Assembly (NCBI RefSeq): GCF_018448905.1
Contig: NZ_RCWA01000006.1
Span: forward strand, 62,001-126,000
Direction of reading: 5' to 3'
DNA: 64,000 bases
Origin: Photorhabdus heterorhabditis
Lineage (GTDB): Bacteria > Pseudomonadota > Gammaproteobacteria > Enterobacterales > Enterobacteriaceae
The position numbers were made by a program, and so were the translations under genes. Shown here piece after piece: positions 26,201 to 34,673 of the stretch. The first letter of the stretch is position 1. Every line of letters starts with the position of its first letter. The notes beneath the pieces were generated by a model. That model was not told the DNA's origin. It ran no database searches and saw only the letters and a list, made by a program, of their open reading frames with translations.

Positions 26201-28664
26201 AGTACGCTCAGTTGCCAGCAATATTGAAGCAACGATAGATAAGCAAAAGGTAGAAAAGCTGGTTTGGTTCCTTGATCGTGTAGCCCTGTTGCATATGGCG
26301 GGTGCGTTGGTAGATGTCGGTGCTTTACAGGCAGGAAAGTCTGCTACCCTCGATTCTGTGATGGAAAACGGCAGTATTGCGGCAGAAAACCGGCAATTAA
26401 CACGCCGGTGGCTGAGAGCGTTGGTTCAGCATCAGCTAATTCAGCAGCAAGGTGAGTATTACCAGCTCAATGCTGATGTTTCAGAGTATGAAATCAAGCA
26501 GTGTTGGCAACAATGTTATGACTTGATGTCAGCATTGGATGATGACCAAGGCTTGCTTACCTATCTGGAACGCAGTAGCCAATGTCTGCCGGAATTGTTG
26601 CAAGGCAAAGAAGATCCGCTGAATTTGTTGTTCCCTGATGGCAAGTTGGATGTGGCGACCAAAACTTACCAAAACAATCTGATCAGTAAAATGATGAATC
26701 GCTTGTTGCTGGCTGCGGCTGAACAAAAAGCGGCTCAGATTAACCATGAGGAAGGGCGTTGCCTGCGGGTCTTGGAAATTGGGGCTGGTGTGGGCGGCAC
26801 CAGTAACGTACTGATCCCGAAACTGGCAGGCTGGAAAGTCGAATATACCTTTACCGATGTTTCACCATTCTTCCTGAATGAGGCCAAATTGCGTTATCAG
26901 CAGTTTGATTTTATTCGTTACCGGTTGTTTGATTTCAATCGTACACCGGTGGAACAAGGGTTGGATTGTGGTCAGTTTGACATGATTGTCTCTTCTAATG
27001 TTCTGCACAATGCGGTTATTGCTCGTCAGGGATTAGAACATCTGCGTCAGTTATTGGCGCCGGATGGATGGCTGCTGGTGATTGAAGCGACACGGGATAA
27101 TTACCAGTTGATGACTTCTATGGAATTTAAGCACGGTCTGAGTGATTTTGCCGATGAACGGCTGGAGCTGGATTCGCCGTTTATGCCGCAGAAAAACTGG
27201 CTTAATGCCATGAACGATGTGGGTGCGGAGACGTTATGGGCTTATCCGCCAGCAGAAGACGCGCTTTATCAATTGGGGCAGAGTTTTATTTTGGCGCAAT
27301 TTAACCTCAATCGTAAACCATGTAGCAGCACAGAATTGTTGGCGTCATTAAAACAACAACTGCCTGCTTATATGGTGCCTGCTCGCCTTACCGTACTTGA
27401 TCGTCTGCCTGTGACAGCTAATGGCAAAGTGGATCGTAAAGGTATGCCGGATTTACCGGAGCATAGCGGGAATGAACCAGTAGCAGAAAGCAACAGCAGT
27501 GACGAACTGGAACAGACCTTACTGACGTTGTGCCGGGAACTGCTTGGGCATAATAATATTGGTCTTGATGATGATTTCTTCGCCAGCGGTGGTGACTCAT
27601 TATTAATAACGCAGTGGGTGAGCCGGATTCGTCAGGAACTTGGGGAAAATAACGTTCCGTGGGAAGGTAGCTTGCGTCAGGTACTACAGCAGCCAACTGT
27701 TCGTGCATTGGCGGCATTTTTGCGTACGCAGTCAGTGCAGGATAAGAGAGCATCAGATAACCATGCTTGTTTGACGTTGTTGAAGGAAGGTCATGGTGAT
27801 CCGGTCGTTATTCTGCATGAAGGCAGTGGTACAGTACTGCCTTGCCTGCCTTTGACCGAAAAACTTTCCGGGCCGGTTTATGCGCTGAGTGTGGTAGATA
27901 CAGAAGCTTTCCTGCAAATTCCGTCTGAGCAGTTAATTTCTCAATTGGCACGGCATTATCTGCGTGATATTCAATCTTTGCCTGGTCATTGCCATTTATT
28001 TGGTTACTGCATGGGTGGGTTATTGGCTTTTGAAATGGCGCGTCAGGCAATGGAAAATCAGACTCCGGTTGCCTCCGTAACGATTGCCAGCAGTTATCAG
28101 ATCCCTTACCTGATTGATGACCCATTGATGATAGATATGGCGATTATCTGGGGATTGTCAGTGGAATGTCCGTGGCCGTTGCCTCAGGAACAACTGGAAA
28201 CTGTTTATGAAGCTTTGCTGGCGGAGAAGCCAGAAGTAATTGATCGGCATTCCGTCGCTGAATATGCCCGTACCCGCGGAATGGATGCCTTTGCCGATGC
28301 TTATATGGCCGTAGTAGATATCCCGGAAGATCAGCGTTTACAGCAATTGGTCAGTGCTATTCGTAAAAATGAGATTGCTGAGAAAGAGTTGATCCGGATG
28401 TGTTCTGTTTTCCGTCACAGCATTCGGGGTGTTTGTCGTTATCAGCCAGACTATTTTGCCGGTGATCTGACGTTTGCCTGCCAAAATAGTGATACCTATT
28501 TGCTGCCTGCGCTCCAGCAGGACATGAAAGAATTCTGGCAACAATATTGTCTTGGAAACGTCAATTATCTTTCACTGAATGGCGACCATTTTGACTGTAT
28601 TAAATCGGATAATGTGATGCCATTGGTAAACCATCTTGAGCAGAACAAAGCGCAGGTAAGCTAA
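23205..28664 (+). CDS. NRPS: docking-Cy-A(Cys)-MT-T-TE, 1819 aa
   Basis: This terminal synthase of the siderophore line has, in order: a TubC-like N-terminal docking domain (residues ~15-65; LLLQLEQQQAKFWLEGDALKFRAP); a heterocyclization domain (~87-510; DLLIADFLS ~208); an adenylation domain with Cys-type pocket (YTSGSTGQPKG ~676; GGATEAAIW); an embedded methyltransferase with an intact SAM motif (LEIGAGVGGT ~1190), probably C-methylating the ring precursor; a carrier (GGDSL ~1462); and a thioesterase (GYCMGG ~1600, GDHF ~1792). The nucleophile position of the thioesterase is Cys instead of the usual Ser. It would add a third cyclised, methylated cysteine and release the product. The start ATG overlaps the preceding stop, so translation is coupled. 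Confidence 0.92.
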   Translation: MNSQETIQKKTVQLSAPQQAVQLLLQLEQQQAKFWLEGDALKFRAPEGVMNPHVIAQLKNLKPQIVALIQEWQEPQSFVINPAQKHLPFALSDVQSAYFVGRHAMFDYGGVGCHGYFEILTEHWDVKRLEQVWNQLIQRHDMLRAVFTVQGQQQILPEVDRFTIDCDSSSQEELRQTLSHRVYQTDCWPLFDLKVSQAAGKSCLHFSIDLLIADFLSVQILLAELLKGYQEPQTELAPLQASFRDVMEFERRRHHQRSYASAREYWLKRLPELPASPQLPHLPVQSGVVPRFSRYDLQLTIKQWEQLQQHCRLQGVSPSALLLALFSETLVRWSETKSFCLNLTVMNRRDLHEDIHRMVGDFTSVSLLQADISQPLSLLERVKNLQAQLWQDLEHNAFSGIEVMRELARQRGAEAARMPIVFTSALVGEGKEQAQDIISQLPMDIEIGYGISQTPQVWIDCQVMARNGGLLVNWDIMEGVFPLDLIRDMFNCFTGAIHQVLEHVDVWDQVLVINLPEYQQKIRQQVNATEEVIKSALLHQGILEQAGKTPDALALIDACGQVTYQQMVTRATKLAAFLPQGGHSAVLMEKGAEQVITTLAILIAGGVYLPLDISQPLPRILQILTDAQVSAVLTDNEVLAQQLREQGFNAASTENLSELATTSVVSVKQNDPHNLAYIIYTSGSTGQPKGVMISHDAALNTISDINRRMNVTSTDRMLALARLSFDLSVYDIFGVLSAGGALILPQEQDLQNPAQWARLIGKHQVTLWNSVPAQMTMLTRYLSEGGKESIGSLRCVMMSGDWIPLNLPTAIYQHAPDAYQFSLGGATEAAIWSNIWPIEPSKTYHNSIPYGTPLANQQFRILDLRGEPCPDWVAGELWIGGRGVAQGYWQDEEKTRHHFITDSQGQRWYRTGDRGRYTINGIIEFLGRCDNQVKIRGYRVETGEIEAVLERHNSVAQAAVVVKGDKHNQELHAFVEAATENSLERAEKLYQRYEMALQKVRSVASNIEATIDKQKVEKLVWFLDRVALLHMAGALVDVGALQAGKSATLDSVMENGSIAAENRQLTRRWLRALVQHQLIQQQGEYYQLNADVSEYEIKQCWQQCYDLMSALDDDQGLLTYLERSSQCLPELLQGKEDPLNLLFPDGKLDVATKTYQNNLISKMMNRLLLAAAEQKAAQINHEEGRCLRVLEIGAGVGGTSNVLIPKLAGWKVEYTFTDVSPFFLNEAKLRYQQFDFIRYRLFDFNRTPVEQGLDCGQFDMIVSSNVLHNAVIARQGLEHLRQLLAPDGWLLVIEATRDNYQLMTSMEFKHGLSDFADERLELDSPFMPQKNWLNAMNDVGAETLWAYPPAEDALYQLGQSFILAQFNLNRKPCSSTELLASLKQQLPAYMVPARLTVLDRLPVTANGKVDRKGMPDLPEHSGNEPVAESNSSDELEQTLLTLCRELLGHNNIGLDDDFFASGGDSLLITQWVSRIRQELGENNVPWEGSLRQVLQQPTVRALAAFLRTQSVQDKRASDNHACLTLLKEGHGDPVVILHEGSGTVLPCLPLTEKLSGPVYALSVVDTEAFLQIPSEQLISQLARHYLRDIQSLPGHCHLFGYCMGGLLAFEMARQAMENQTPVASVTIASSYQIPYLIDDPLMIDMAIIWGLSVECPWPLPQEQLETVYEALLAEKPEVIDRHSVAEYARTRGMDAFADAYMAVVDIPEDQRLQQLVSAIRKNEIAEKELIRMCSVFRHSIRGVCRYQPDYFAGDLTFACQNSDTYLLPALQQDMKEFWQQYCLGNVNYLSLNGDHFDCIKSDNVMPLVNHLEQNKAQVS

Positions 28665-29738
28665 ATGAATTGGGATAGAAAAATTCTGGTAATAGGCGCT
28701 ACGGGCGCAGTAGGCCGTTCTGTCGTTACCGCATTAAATCAATTGGGTTATCAGGTATCGGGTGCAGGGCGTCGTCCCTGTGCTGAATTAGCTGATTATC
28801 ATCAGATAGATTTATTTGATGAAAAAGCACTGACTGAACTTTGTCAGCCATTTTCTTTGATCATTAATGCCGCAGGTCCTGCTTCGCAAATTCAGGACAG
28901 AATCGCCAGAGCAGCATTGGCTTCGGCAACGCATTATCTGGATGTTGCGGGAGAGCCTATTGTTTGGCAGAAATTAGCCGCAGATGAGAAATTAGCGCCT
29001 TTATTACAGAAATCAGCTTGTGTCTTGGGCGCGGGATATGTGCCGGGATTTGCCTCGATTTTACCTTTTTTAGCGGCAAACCGGCTGAAATCAGTGAGTA
29101 AAATGCGGTCATATCTTGGAGGAATAGAACCTTTTACGGTGACTTCCGCCATTGATTTTATTGATAGCCTGAATGAGCAGAATGGTAAAGCAGGTCATAT
29201 CTTATCTGGAGGAACGCTACAACGGGCAGCCATAGAAAAAAATGTTCAGCCTGAAACCGCTAACAGGGCATTTGATGCCCTACCATATCTCAGTTTTGAG
29301 TTGGAAAGAGTTGCCCGTCAACTCAATCTGGTTGATTTCGCTGCATTTAATTTACTGGCGGATCGTCAGCTATTGCTGACAGATCAATTTAATGGTGAGC
29401 AGGGAATTAAACAGCTAATCAGCCAGAGTGAAGAACTAACGCATCATTATGGTCAACAGCAACATATTTTGCTGGAAGCAGAAGGCGTACTGGTGGGGCA
29501 ATCCGTGACGTTTATTGCCAAAGGACGTTTTACTGATAGTTACCGTTTTACCGGAGTCGTTGCTGCATTGGCGGCGGATATGATGCTAAAAACACCACAA
29601 TCAGGGTTGAAATGGCTATCTGATTTAGCTGATGCAGAGCAGTTATTATCAGGGCTTGAGCACATGGGGGCCTTTGAATACTGGCAGATAGAAATGAAAC
29701 AGCGTCAAAGTACAGATTATGTTGAGGGGGAACTATGA
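28665..29738 (+). CDS. Saccharopine dehydrogenase-like NAD(P)-binding reductase
   Basis: This 357-residue cytoplasmic protein opens with a Rossmann fold (KILVIGATGAVGRSVVTALNQLG, residues ~5-27), followed by INAAGP and LGAGYVPGF, as in the saccharopine dehydrogenase family. Members reduce or oxidise C=N bonds. In a thiazoline siderophore operon that already has an Irp3-like reductase, it could act on a second ring, on the beta-keto group, or in editing the chain. The start codon follows the NRPS stop directly with no gap, and its own stop overlaps the next gene by 4 bases. The family call is good; the substrate is inference. Confidence 0.75.
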   Translation: MNWDRKILVIGATGAVGRSVVTALNQLGYQVSGAGRRPCAELADYHQIDLFDEKALTELCQPFSLIINAAGPASQIQDRIARAALASATHYLDVAGEPIVWQKLAADEKLAPLLQKSACVLGAGYVPGFASILPFLAANRLKSVSKMRSYLGGIEPFTVTSAIDFIDSLNEQNGKAGHILSGGTLQRAAIEKNVQPETANRAFDALPYLSFELERVARQLNLVDFAAFNLLADRQLLLTDQFNGEQGIKQLISQSEELTHHYGQQQHILLEAEGVLVGQSVTFIAKGRFTDSYRFTGVVAALAADMMLKTPQSGLKWLSDLADAEQLLSGLEHMGAFEYWQIEMKQRQSTDYVEGEL

Positions 29739-30862
29739 GTCGTCCATTACGTGTTATCGTCTGTGGTACGTTGTTCGGTCAGGTTTATTTGTCAGCGTTT
29801 AAAACCCATTTTCCCGGTTTTGAACTGGCGGGCATTATTGCCCGTGGCAGTGAGCGCTCGCAGCGGCTGGCGGCTGAATATCAGGTACCTTTGTATGAAC
29901 ACGTTTCCCAGTTGCCGGATGATATTGATATTGCTTGTGTTGTGGTACGTTCTGCCATTGTCGGTGGCGCGGGCAGTGAACTGACAAAACAATTGTTGAG
30001 CAGAGGCATTCATGTTTTACAGGAACATCCGGTTTATCAGCGTGATGTGGCGGAATGTTTGAAACTGGCTCGCCAGAATAATTGCTGTTACTCGGTCAAT
30101 ACGCACTATCCGAATGTTCCGGCAGTACGGCAATTTACTGATTATTTGCAACAGGCTATGCAGCATCAGCAACCTTTATTTATTGAAGCCACCTGTGGCG
30201 TTCAAGTAATTTGCGGTTTGCTGGATATTTTGGGGCGTGCATTAGGAAAATTCACTCCTTTTGCTTTTGGCGACGCCCATCACTGGGATAAACAATTACT
30301 GACGCAGGCCGCCAGTTATCCGCCTTATACCACTATTCAAGGGGTTATTATGGGGATACCGTTAATCCTGAATTTGCAGAATCAGCTTGATCCTGGCGAT
30401 CCGGATAACCATTTCCACATTATGCAACGCATTTGTGTCGGTCTGCCCAGTGGTAATTTGCTGCTGGTGAATACACATGGTCCGGTATTGTGGAATTCAC
30501 GCTTCCATATACCACGCCAACGTACAACCAGTGGGGTAAGGGAGCCTCTATTACCACAACAGGCTACCCATTACTTTAAACCGCCAACGGCTGTTTCATT
30601 GTATGACTGTTGCCCAAGTCTGGAACAGATCACTAATCAGCATTGGCCTGAGGCTATTCGTCATGCTTTGCGGCAATTTGCCATACAGATGGAACGGCCT
30701 GATCCCCGCATGGCGCAATATTTACTGACAATGGCTTCTGTTTGGAAAACCTTAATGAGTAAGGTTGGCAACCCAGAAAGTTTGCATGTGCCTGATCCTG
30801 TTCCACCTCAACCGGAGATCAGTGAATTTCTGAAACAACAGGGGGATGTTCACTATGTTTGA
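29735..30862 (+). CDS. Thiazolinyl imide reductase, Irp3/YbtU/PchG-like
   Basis: This 375-residue protein is of about the usual length for Irp3. The N-terminal Rossmann motif (RVIVCGTLFGQVYLSAF, residues ~5-21) and the EHPVYQRDVAECLKLA segment (~102-117) are characteristic of the GFO/IDH/MocA-related imide reductases of yersiniabactin and pyochelin pathways. It should use NADPH to reduce one enzyme-bound thiazoline to a thiazolidine. It overlaps the previous gene by 4 bases, and the following thioesterase start lies inside its last codons. Its presence supports a thiazoline/thiazolidine product. Confidence 0.87.
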   Translation: MSRPLRVIVCGTLFGQVYLSAFKTHFPGFELAGIIARGSERSQRLAAEYQVPLYEHVSQLPDDIDIACVVVRSAIVGGAGSELTKQLLSRGIHVLQEHPVYQRDVAECLKLARQNNCCYSVNTHYPNVPAVRQFTDYLQQAMQHQQPLFIEATCGVQVICGLLDILGRALGKFTPFAFGDAHHWDKQLLTQAASYPPYTTIQGVIMGIPLILNLQNQLDPGDPDNHFHIMQRICVGLPSGNLLLVNTHGPVLWNSRFHIPRQRTTSGVREPLLPQQATHYFKPPTAVSLYDCCPSLEQITNQHWPEAIRHALRQFAIQMERPDPRMAQYLLTMASVWKTLMSKVGNPESLHVPDPVPPQPEISEFLKQQGDVHYV

Positions 30863-31598
30863 TAAGGTATCGCTTGATAGAGCAATGCGACTGATAAAGC
30901 CGGGAACCGGTAGCCAACTAATCTGTTTTCATTATGCCGGGGGCAGAGCAGAATATTTTATCCCCTGGCGTGACGGGATCTCAAAGGATACTGCGGTTTA
31001 TGCCGTTCAATTACCAGGACATGGCTCGCGAATTAGCGAGCCGTTACAAACTTGTATTCATCAGTTGGCAGACAGCTTGGTCGAGGCATTGAATATTTTG
31101 CCTTTACGTCCGACTTATTTTTTTGGGCATAGCATGGGTGCTGCGCTGGCCTTTGAGGTGGCATTGCGTATGCAACAACAGGGTAGAAAAATCTGTGCAT
31201 TATTTGTTTCTGCCCGTCTGCCGCCACACAAAAATAGTGGTAATGATTATCACCGTCGAGATGAACAGCAATTGTTGAATAAAATTACTTCTCTGGGCGG
31301 TTCTGCGATTGATTATCAGGCAATGCCTGAATTGAAGGCGTTGTTAATGCCCATTTTCCGAGCGGATTTTCAGGCTATCGAAACATATCAACGCCGTTGT
31401 CAGCAACAACTTGATTGCCCGGTATTTGCTTGTGCTGGCGAACGCGATACGGAGGTTTCTTTGGAAGAGATGGCGCAGTGGCAGTGGATAACTAAAGGGA
31501 AATTTGAACTGAAAGTGTTTGATGGCGGGCATTTTTACCTCAATGATCAATCTTCAGTTTTATTTGACTATATCAATAGTAATATTGCTGCTTCATAG
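30855..31598 (+). CDS. Type II thioesterase, YbtT/Irp4-like
   Basis: This is an alpha/beta hydrolase of about 247 residues that clears mis-primed carrier domains. The nucleophile motif GHSMGA lies near residue 92, the oxyanion-side motif FHYAGGRAEYF near residue 25, and the catalytic His in DGGHFYL near residue 227. ATG 30855 is chosen because GGGGG at 30841-30845 sits about 9 bases upstream; an in-frame ATG at 30846 is directly against that site. The gene overlaps the end of the imide reductase gene. It is part of the same operon and is not needed for core assembly. Confidence 0.85.
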   Translation: MFDKVSLDRAMRLIKPGTGSQLICFHYAGGRAEYFIPWRDGISKDTAVYAVQLPGHGSRISEPLQTCIHQLADSLVEALNILPLRPTYFFGHSMGAALAFEVALRMQQQGRKICALFVSARLPPHKNSGNDYHRRDEQQLLNKITSLGGSAIDYQAMPELKALLMPIFRADFQAIETYQRRCQQQLDCPVFACAGERDTEVSLEEMAQWQWITKGKFELKVFDGGHFYLNDQSSVLFDYINSNIAAS

Positions 31599-31632
31599 TA
31601 TCATTGCGCAATCAATAAATTTAGGAAATATC

Positions 31633-32904
31633 ATGAAATATAATCATAACCTTGTTGGTTTATTTGGCCTTTATTGCGCGCAAGGTGCTCCTTTGGGGTT
31701 GGCAATTTTTGCTTTGCCGGGGATCTTACGGCAACAAGGGGCTGATATGCAGTTTATCGGCCTTATTGGTTTATGCATGTTACCCTGGGCATTCAAATTT
31801 ATCTGGGCTTCTTTCATTGAAAACCATAAACCGTGGGGATTTGGCAAACTTTCTGCCGGATTAGCCTGGATTCAACTATTTAAAATACTTTCATTGCTTG
31901 CTATCGCTTCTCTGTGGTTTTTTAGCCCACAAACTGATGTCATCGGTTTGCTAATCATACTCACATTCATCAATCTTCTTTATGCCAGCCAAGATGTTGC
32001 GGTTGATGCTCTGGCAGTGCGCACTTTTGCAGGCAGTCGTCATGTCAAAGTGAATGTCGGTCAAGTTGCTGGGTTTAGTTTGGGGATGCTGGTTGGTGGT
32101 ATTCTCAGCCTTTATGTTTTCAGCTCTGTGGGTTGGCACAACATGGTGCTGTTCTTTTTACTGGTTCAGATAGTTTGCCATATCCCATTTATGCTTAATA
32201 AGGATAAATTCAATATCGATCAGCAGCTTCCCGTTAAACCGGGCAGTGCTTCCGTCTGGAAAATATTCCGTCGTCAGGGAAGTTTGCCGGTTATTCTGAT
32301 GGCATTGTTGTTTAAATTTGCCAGTACGCTTGGTGCCGGATTGATATCGCCTCTGCTCGTCGATATGGGTGTTAATCTGGAATTTATTGCTCTGATTTCC
32401 GGCAGTGTATTAATTATCAGTTATATTACCGGAGCGCTGGCTGCGGGTTTTCTTCATCGCTGGTTTTCCAGCCCGGCTTTGGCATTAAGTGGACTGATTG
32501 CCAGTGCGTTATGTTGGTTAGGACTGGCGATTTCACTCACGGTATCATCAACAGATCCCACAATGGTCTTTATCTTCTTTATGTTGGAAGGTTTCTTTTT
32601 CAATCTGAGCTGTGTTTCTTTCTTCTCTTGTTTCATGCGCTGGAGCGAAGGAGATAGCAAACAGGATGTTATTCAGCCAGGAACCAATTTTACCTTGCTG
32701 CAATGTTGTGAAGTGCTTGGTAGTAGTGCGGCAATGGTCATTGCCGGAACGCTGGCGCACTATTGGGGATTTACCAATGCGTTCTATGCGGCGGTTGCAG
32801 GAAGTGTTACCACAATTATTATTGTGACCATTTGCTTCCGTCTGTCTTCGTCTATGATTAACCGCCCGTCTGTTCAGCTTCAGCGAGTTGAGGTACAACA
32901 ATGA
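31633..32904 (+). CDS. MFS transporter, YbtX-like
   Basis: This 423-residue protein has about 12 membrane segments. It begins MKYNHNLVGLFGLYCAQGAPLGLAIFALPGILRQQGADMQFIGLIG, which resembles YbtX/Irp8 and the RhtX/FptX-type siderophore permeases. Such proteins sit in the inner membrane and help use or sense the siderophore; FptX imports ferric pyochelin. The start is ATG 31633, preceded by TTAGGAAA. An upstream extension of the frame overlaps the thioesterase gene and is rejected. The stop overlaps the start of the ABC transporter gene (ATGA). Confidence 0.82.
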   Translation: MKYNHNLVGLFGLYCAQGAPLGLAIFALPGILRQQGADMQFIGLIGLCMLPWAFKFIWASFIENHKPWGFGKLSAGLAWIQLFKILSLLAIASLWFFSPQTDVIGLLIILTFINLLYASQDVAVDALAVRTFAGSRHVKVNVGQVAGFSLGMLVGGILSLYVFSSVGWHNMVLFFLLVQIVCHIPFMLNKDKFNIDQQLPVKPGSASVWKIFRRQGSLPVILMALLFKFASTLGAGLISPLLVDMGVNLEFIALISGSVLIISYITGALAAGFLHRWFSSPALALSGLIASALCWLGLAISLTVSSTDPTMVFIFFMLEGFFFNLSCVSFFSCFMRWSEGDSKQDVIQPGTNFTLLQCCEVLGSSAAMVIAGTLAHYWGFTNAFYAAVAGSVTTIIIVTICFRLSSSMINRPSVQLQRVEVQQ

Positions 32905-34673
32905 AATCAGATGACAGCGCTTTTTCTTGGTTGATGAAACTGATCGGGACTCAGAAGAAAAGAGTGATCGCTTCCATGACCTTAGCCGTTATCTACTCTT
33001 TGTTGGCGTTGGTGCCTTATGTGTTGATCTATCGTCTGATAGATACTTTTCTGCATCAGCCGGATGCGGCTGCATCACAGGTATGGTGGCTGGTTGGCTT
33101 GGCAGTCATGGCGTTGGCTGGCAAGATAATATTGCAACTATTTTCCGGTTTACTATCGCATAAAGCGGCTTTCCAGCTTCTGTTTGAATTACGCCGCAAA
33201 GTGATTGCTCGAGTGGGTGATTTGCCGTTGGGAGCATCTAATCGTCATACCTCTGCAACAATGAAGAAAATTATCTCAGACGATATTGGTAGAATTGAAA
33301 CATTCATTGCTCACCATTTACCGGATATCGCTGCCGCTATTGTTTCACCGCTGGCAGCGGCCACATTGCTGTTTTTCTTTGACTGGAGGTTGGCGTTATT
33401 GGCGTTGATCCCTTTGCCATTAGCCATTGCCATGCAGTGCTGGATTTTCAAGGGGTTTGATTCGCGTATTAGAGCTTATCATCAGGTTGTCGCAGATTTG
33501 CATACCAGCGTAGTGGATTTTGTGAAAAGTATGCCACTGGTCAAAGCTTTCAATATGACCGTAGATTCCCATCAGCGGTATGCCAATGCCGTGGAACAAC
33601 ATCATCGGTTAGTCACAGGGTGGCTTGTCGATACCCGAATGCCAGCGGCATTGTTTAAGCTGGCGTTGGATTTGGGATTGTTATGTATTATGCCCGTTGG
33701 TATCTGGCTGTATGCCCAAGGGGATGTGGCGCTGGCGACATTATTTATCTTCATGCTGTTGGGAATTGGCTTGATGGAACCACTCTACAACTTACTGCAA
33801 TTTGCGGGTATGTTCAGCGAAATGCTAAAAGGTGTGGAAAATATCCGTGATTTTTCTGAGCAGCCCCGGCAGCGTGAAGGGGCTGTTCCACAGCCAATTA
33901 AGGGTAGTGATATCTGTTTTGAACATGTCACATTCCGCCATAATAATGCGGTTATTCCTACGGTAGATGCTCTCTCTTTTATCGCTCGGCAAGGGGAAAT
34001 TACTGCGATTGTCGGCCCTTCTGGGGCAGGGAAAACCACCGCCGCTCAACTTATTCCCCGGTTATATGAGTATCAACAAGGTTGTATTTCGATTGGGGGA
34101 AGCGATATTACCGCGATGCCTTTGGATCAATTAATGTCGCTGGTTAGTTTTGTTTTTCAGGATGTATTTATCTTTGAAGACACCATTATGAATAACATCA
34201 GGATGGGGAACCAGGATATTACCGAATCGCAGATTATTGCTGCGGCTAAAGCGGCTTGCGTTGATGAATTTGTTCGTGAATTGCCGCAAGGATATCAAAC
34301 AGTGGTTCAGCAGGGTTCGCTCAGTGGTGGGCAGGCTCAACGGCTCTCTATTGCCAGAGCGATAGCAAAAGATTCTCCGGTTTTAATTTTGGATGAAGCG
34401 ACCGCTTATGCGGATGCGAAAAATGAAGTGAAAATCCAGCAGGCACTGTCCCATTTGATGAAAGGGCGCACAGTGCTGGTGATTGCTCATCGGCTGAATA
34501 CACTGGTCAATGTTAATAAAATCATTGTGATGGATAATGGAGGTAAAGTGGCGGAAGGAACGCATCAGCAACTTTTGCAGGGTTGCCAGCTTTATCAGAA
34601 TATGTGGGATGCTCATCAGGCGGCAAAAAGCTGGCATGTGGCTATGCGTAGCCAGGAGGTTTCACATGTTTAA
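32901..34673 (+). CDS. ABC transporter permease-ATPase, YbtP/Irp6-like
   Basis: This 590-residue half transporter has an N-terminal six-helix membrane domain (to ~residue 310). Its C-terminal ATPase has Walker A GPSGAGKTT (~372), signature LSGGQAQR (~473) and Walker B VLILDEAT (~493). YbtP and YbtQ are exporter-fold proteins known to work as a pair in uptake of ferric yersiniabactin across the inner membrane. The start overlaps the preceding MFS stop, and the stop overlaps the partner gene's start, consistent with a coupled pair. Confidence 0.85.
   Translation: MKSDDSAFSWLMKLIGTQKKRVIASMTLAVIYSLLALVPYVLIYRLIDTFLHQPDAAASQVWWLVGLAVMALAGKIILQLFSGLLSHKAAFQLLFELRRKVIARVGDLPLGASNRHTSATMKKIISDDIGRIETFIAHHLPDIAAAIVSPLAAATLLFFFDWRLALLALIPLPLAIAMQCWIFKGFDSRIRAYHQVVADLHTSVVDFVKSMPLVKAFNMTVDSHQRYANAVEQHHRLVTGWLVDTRMPAALFKLALDLGLLCIMPVGIWLYAQGDVALATLFIFMLLGIGLMEPLYNLLQFAGMFSEMLKGVENIRDFSEQPRQREGAVPQPIKGSDICFEHVTFRHNNAVIPTVDALSFIARQGEITAIVGPSGAGKTTAAQLIPRLYEYQQGCISIGGSDITAMPLDQLMSLVSFVFQDVFIFEDTIMNNIRMGNQDITESQIIAAAKAACVDEFVRELPQGYQTVVQQGSLSGGQAQRLSIARAIAKDSPVLILDEATAYADAKNEVKIQQALSHLMKGRTVLVIAHRLNTLVNVNKIIVMDNGGKVAEGTHQQLLQGCQLYQNMWDAHQAAKSWHVAMRSQEVSHV

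Noticed and set aside
31519-31632. N-terminal extension of the MFS protein
   Set aside because: It overlaps the thioesterase gene; ATG 31633 gives the normal permease N-terminus.
34537-34665. N-terminal extension of the YbtQ-like protein
   Set aside because: It overlaps the YbtP-like coding sequence out of frame, and AGGAGG marks the start at 34666.
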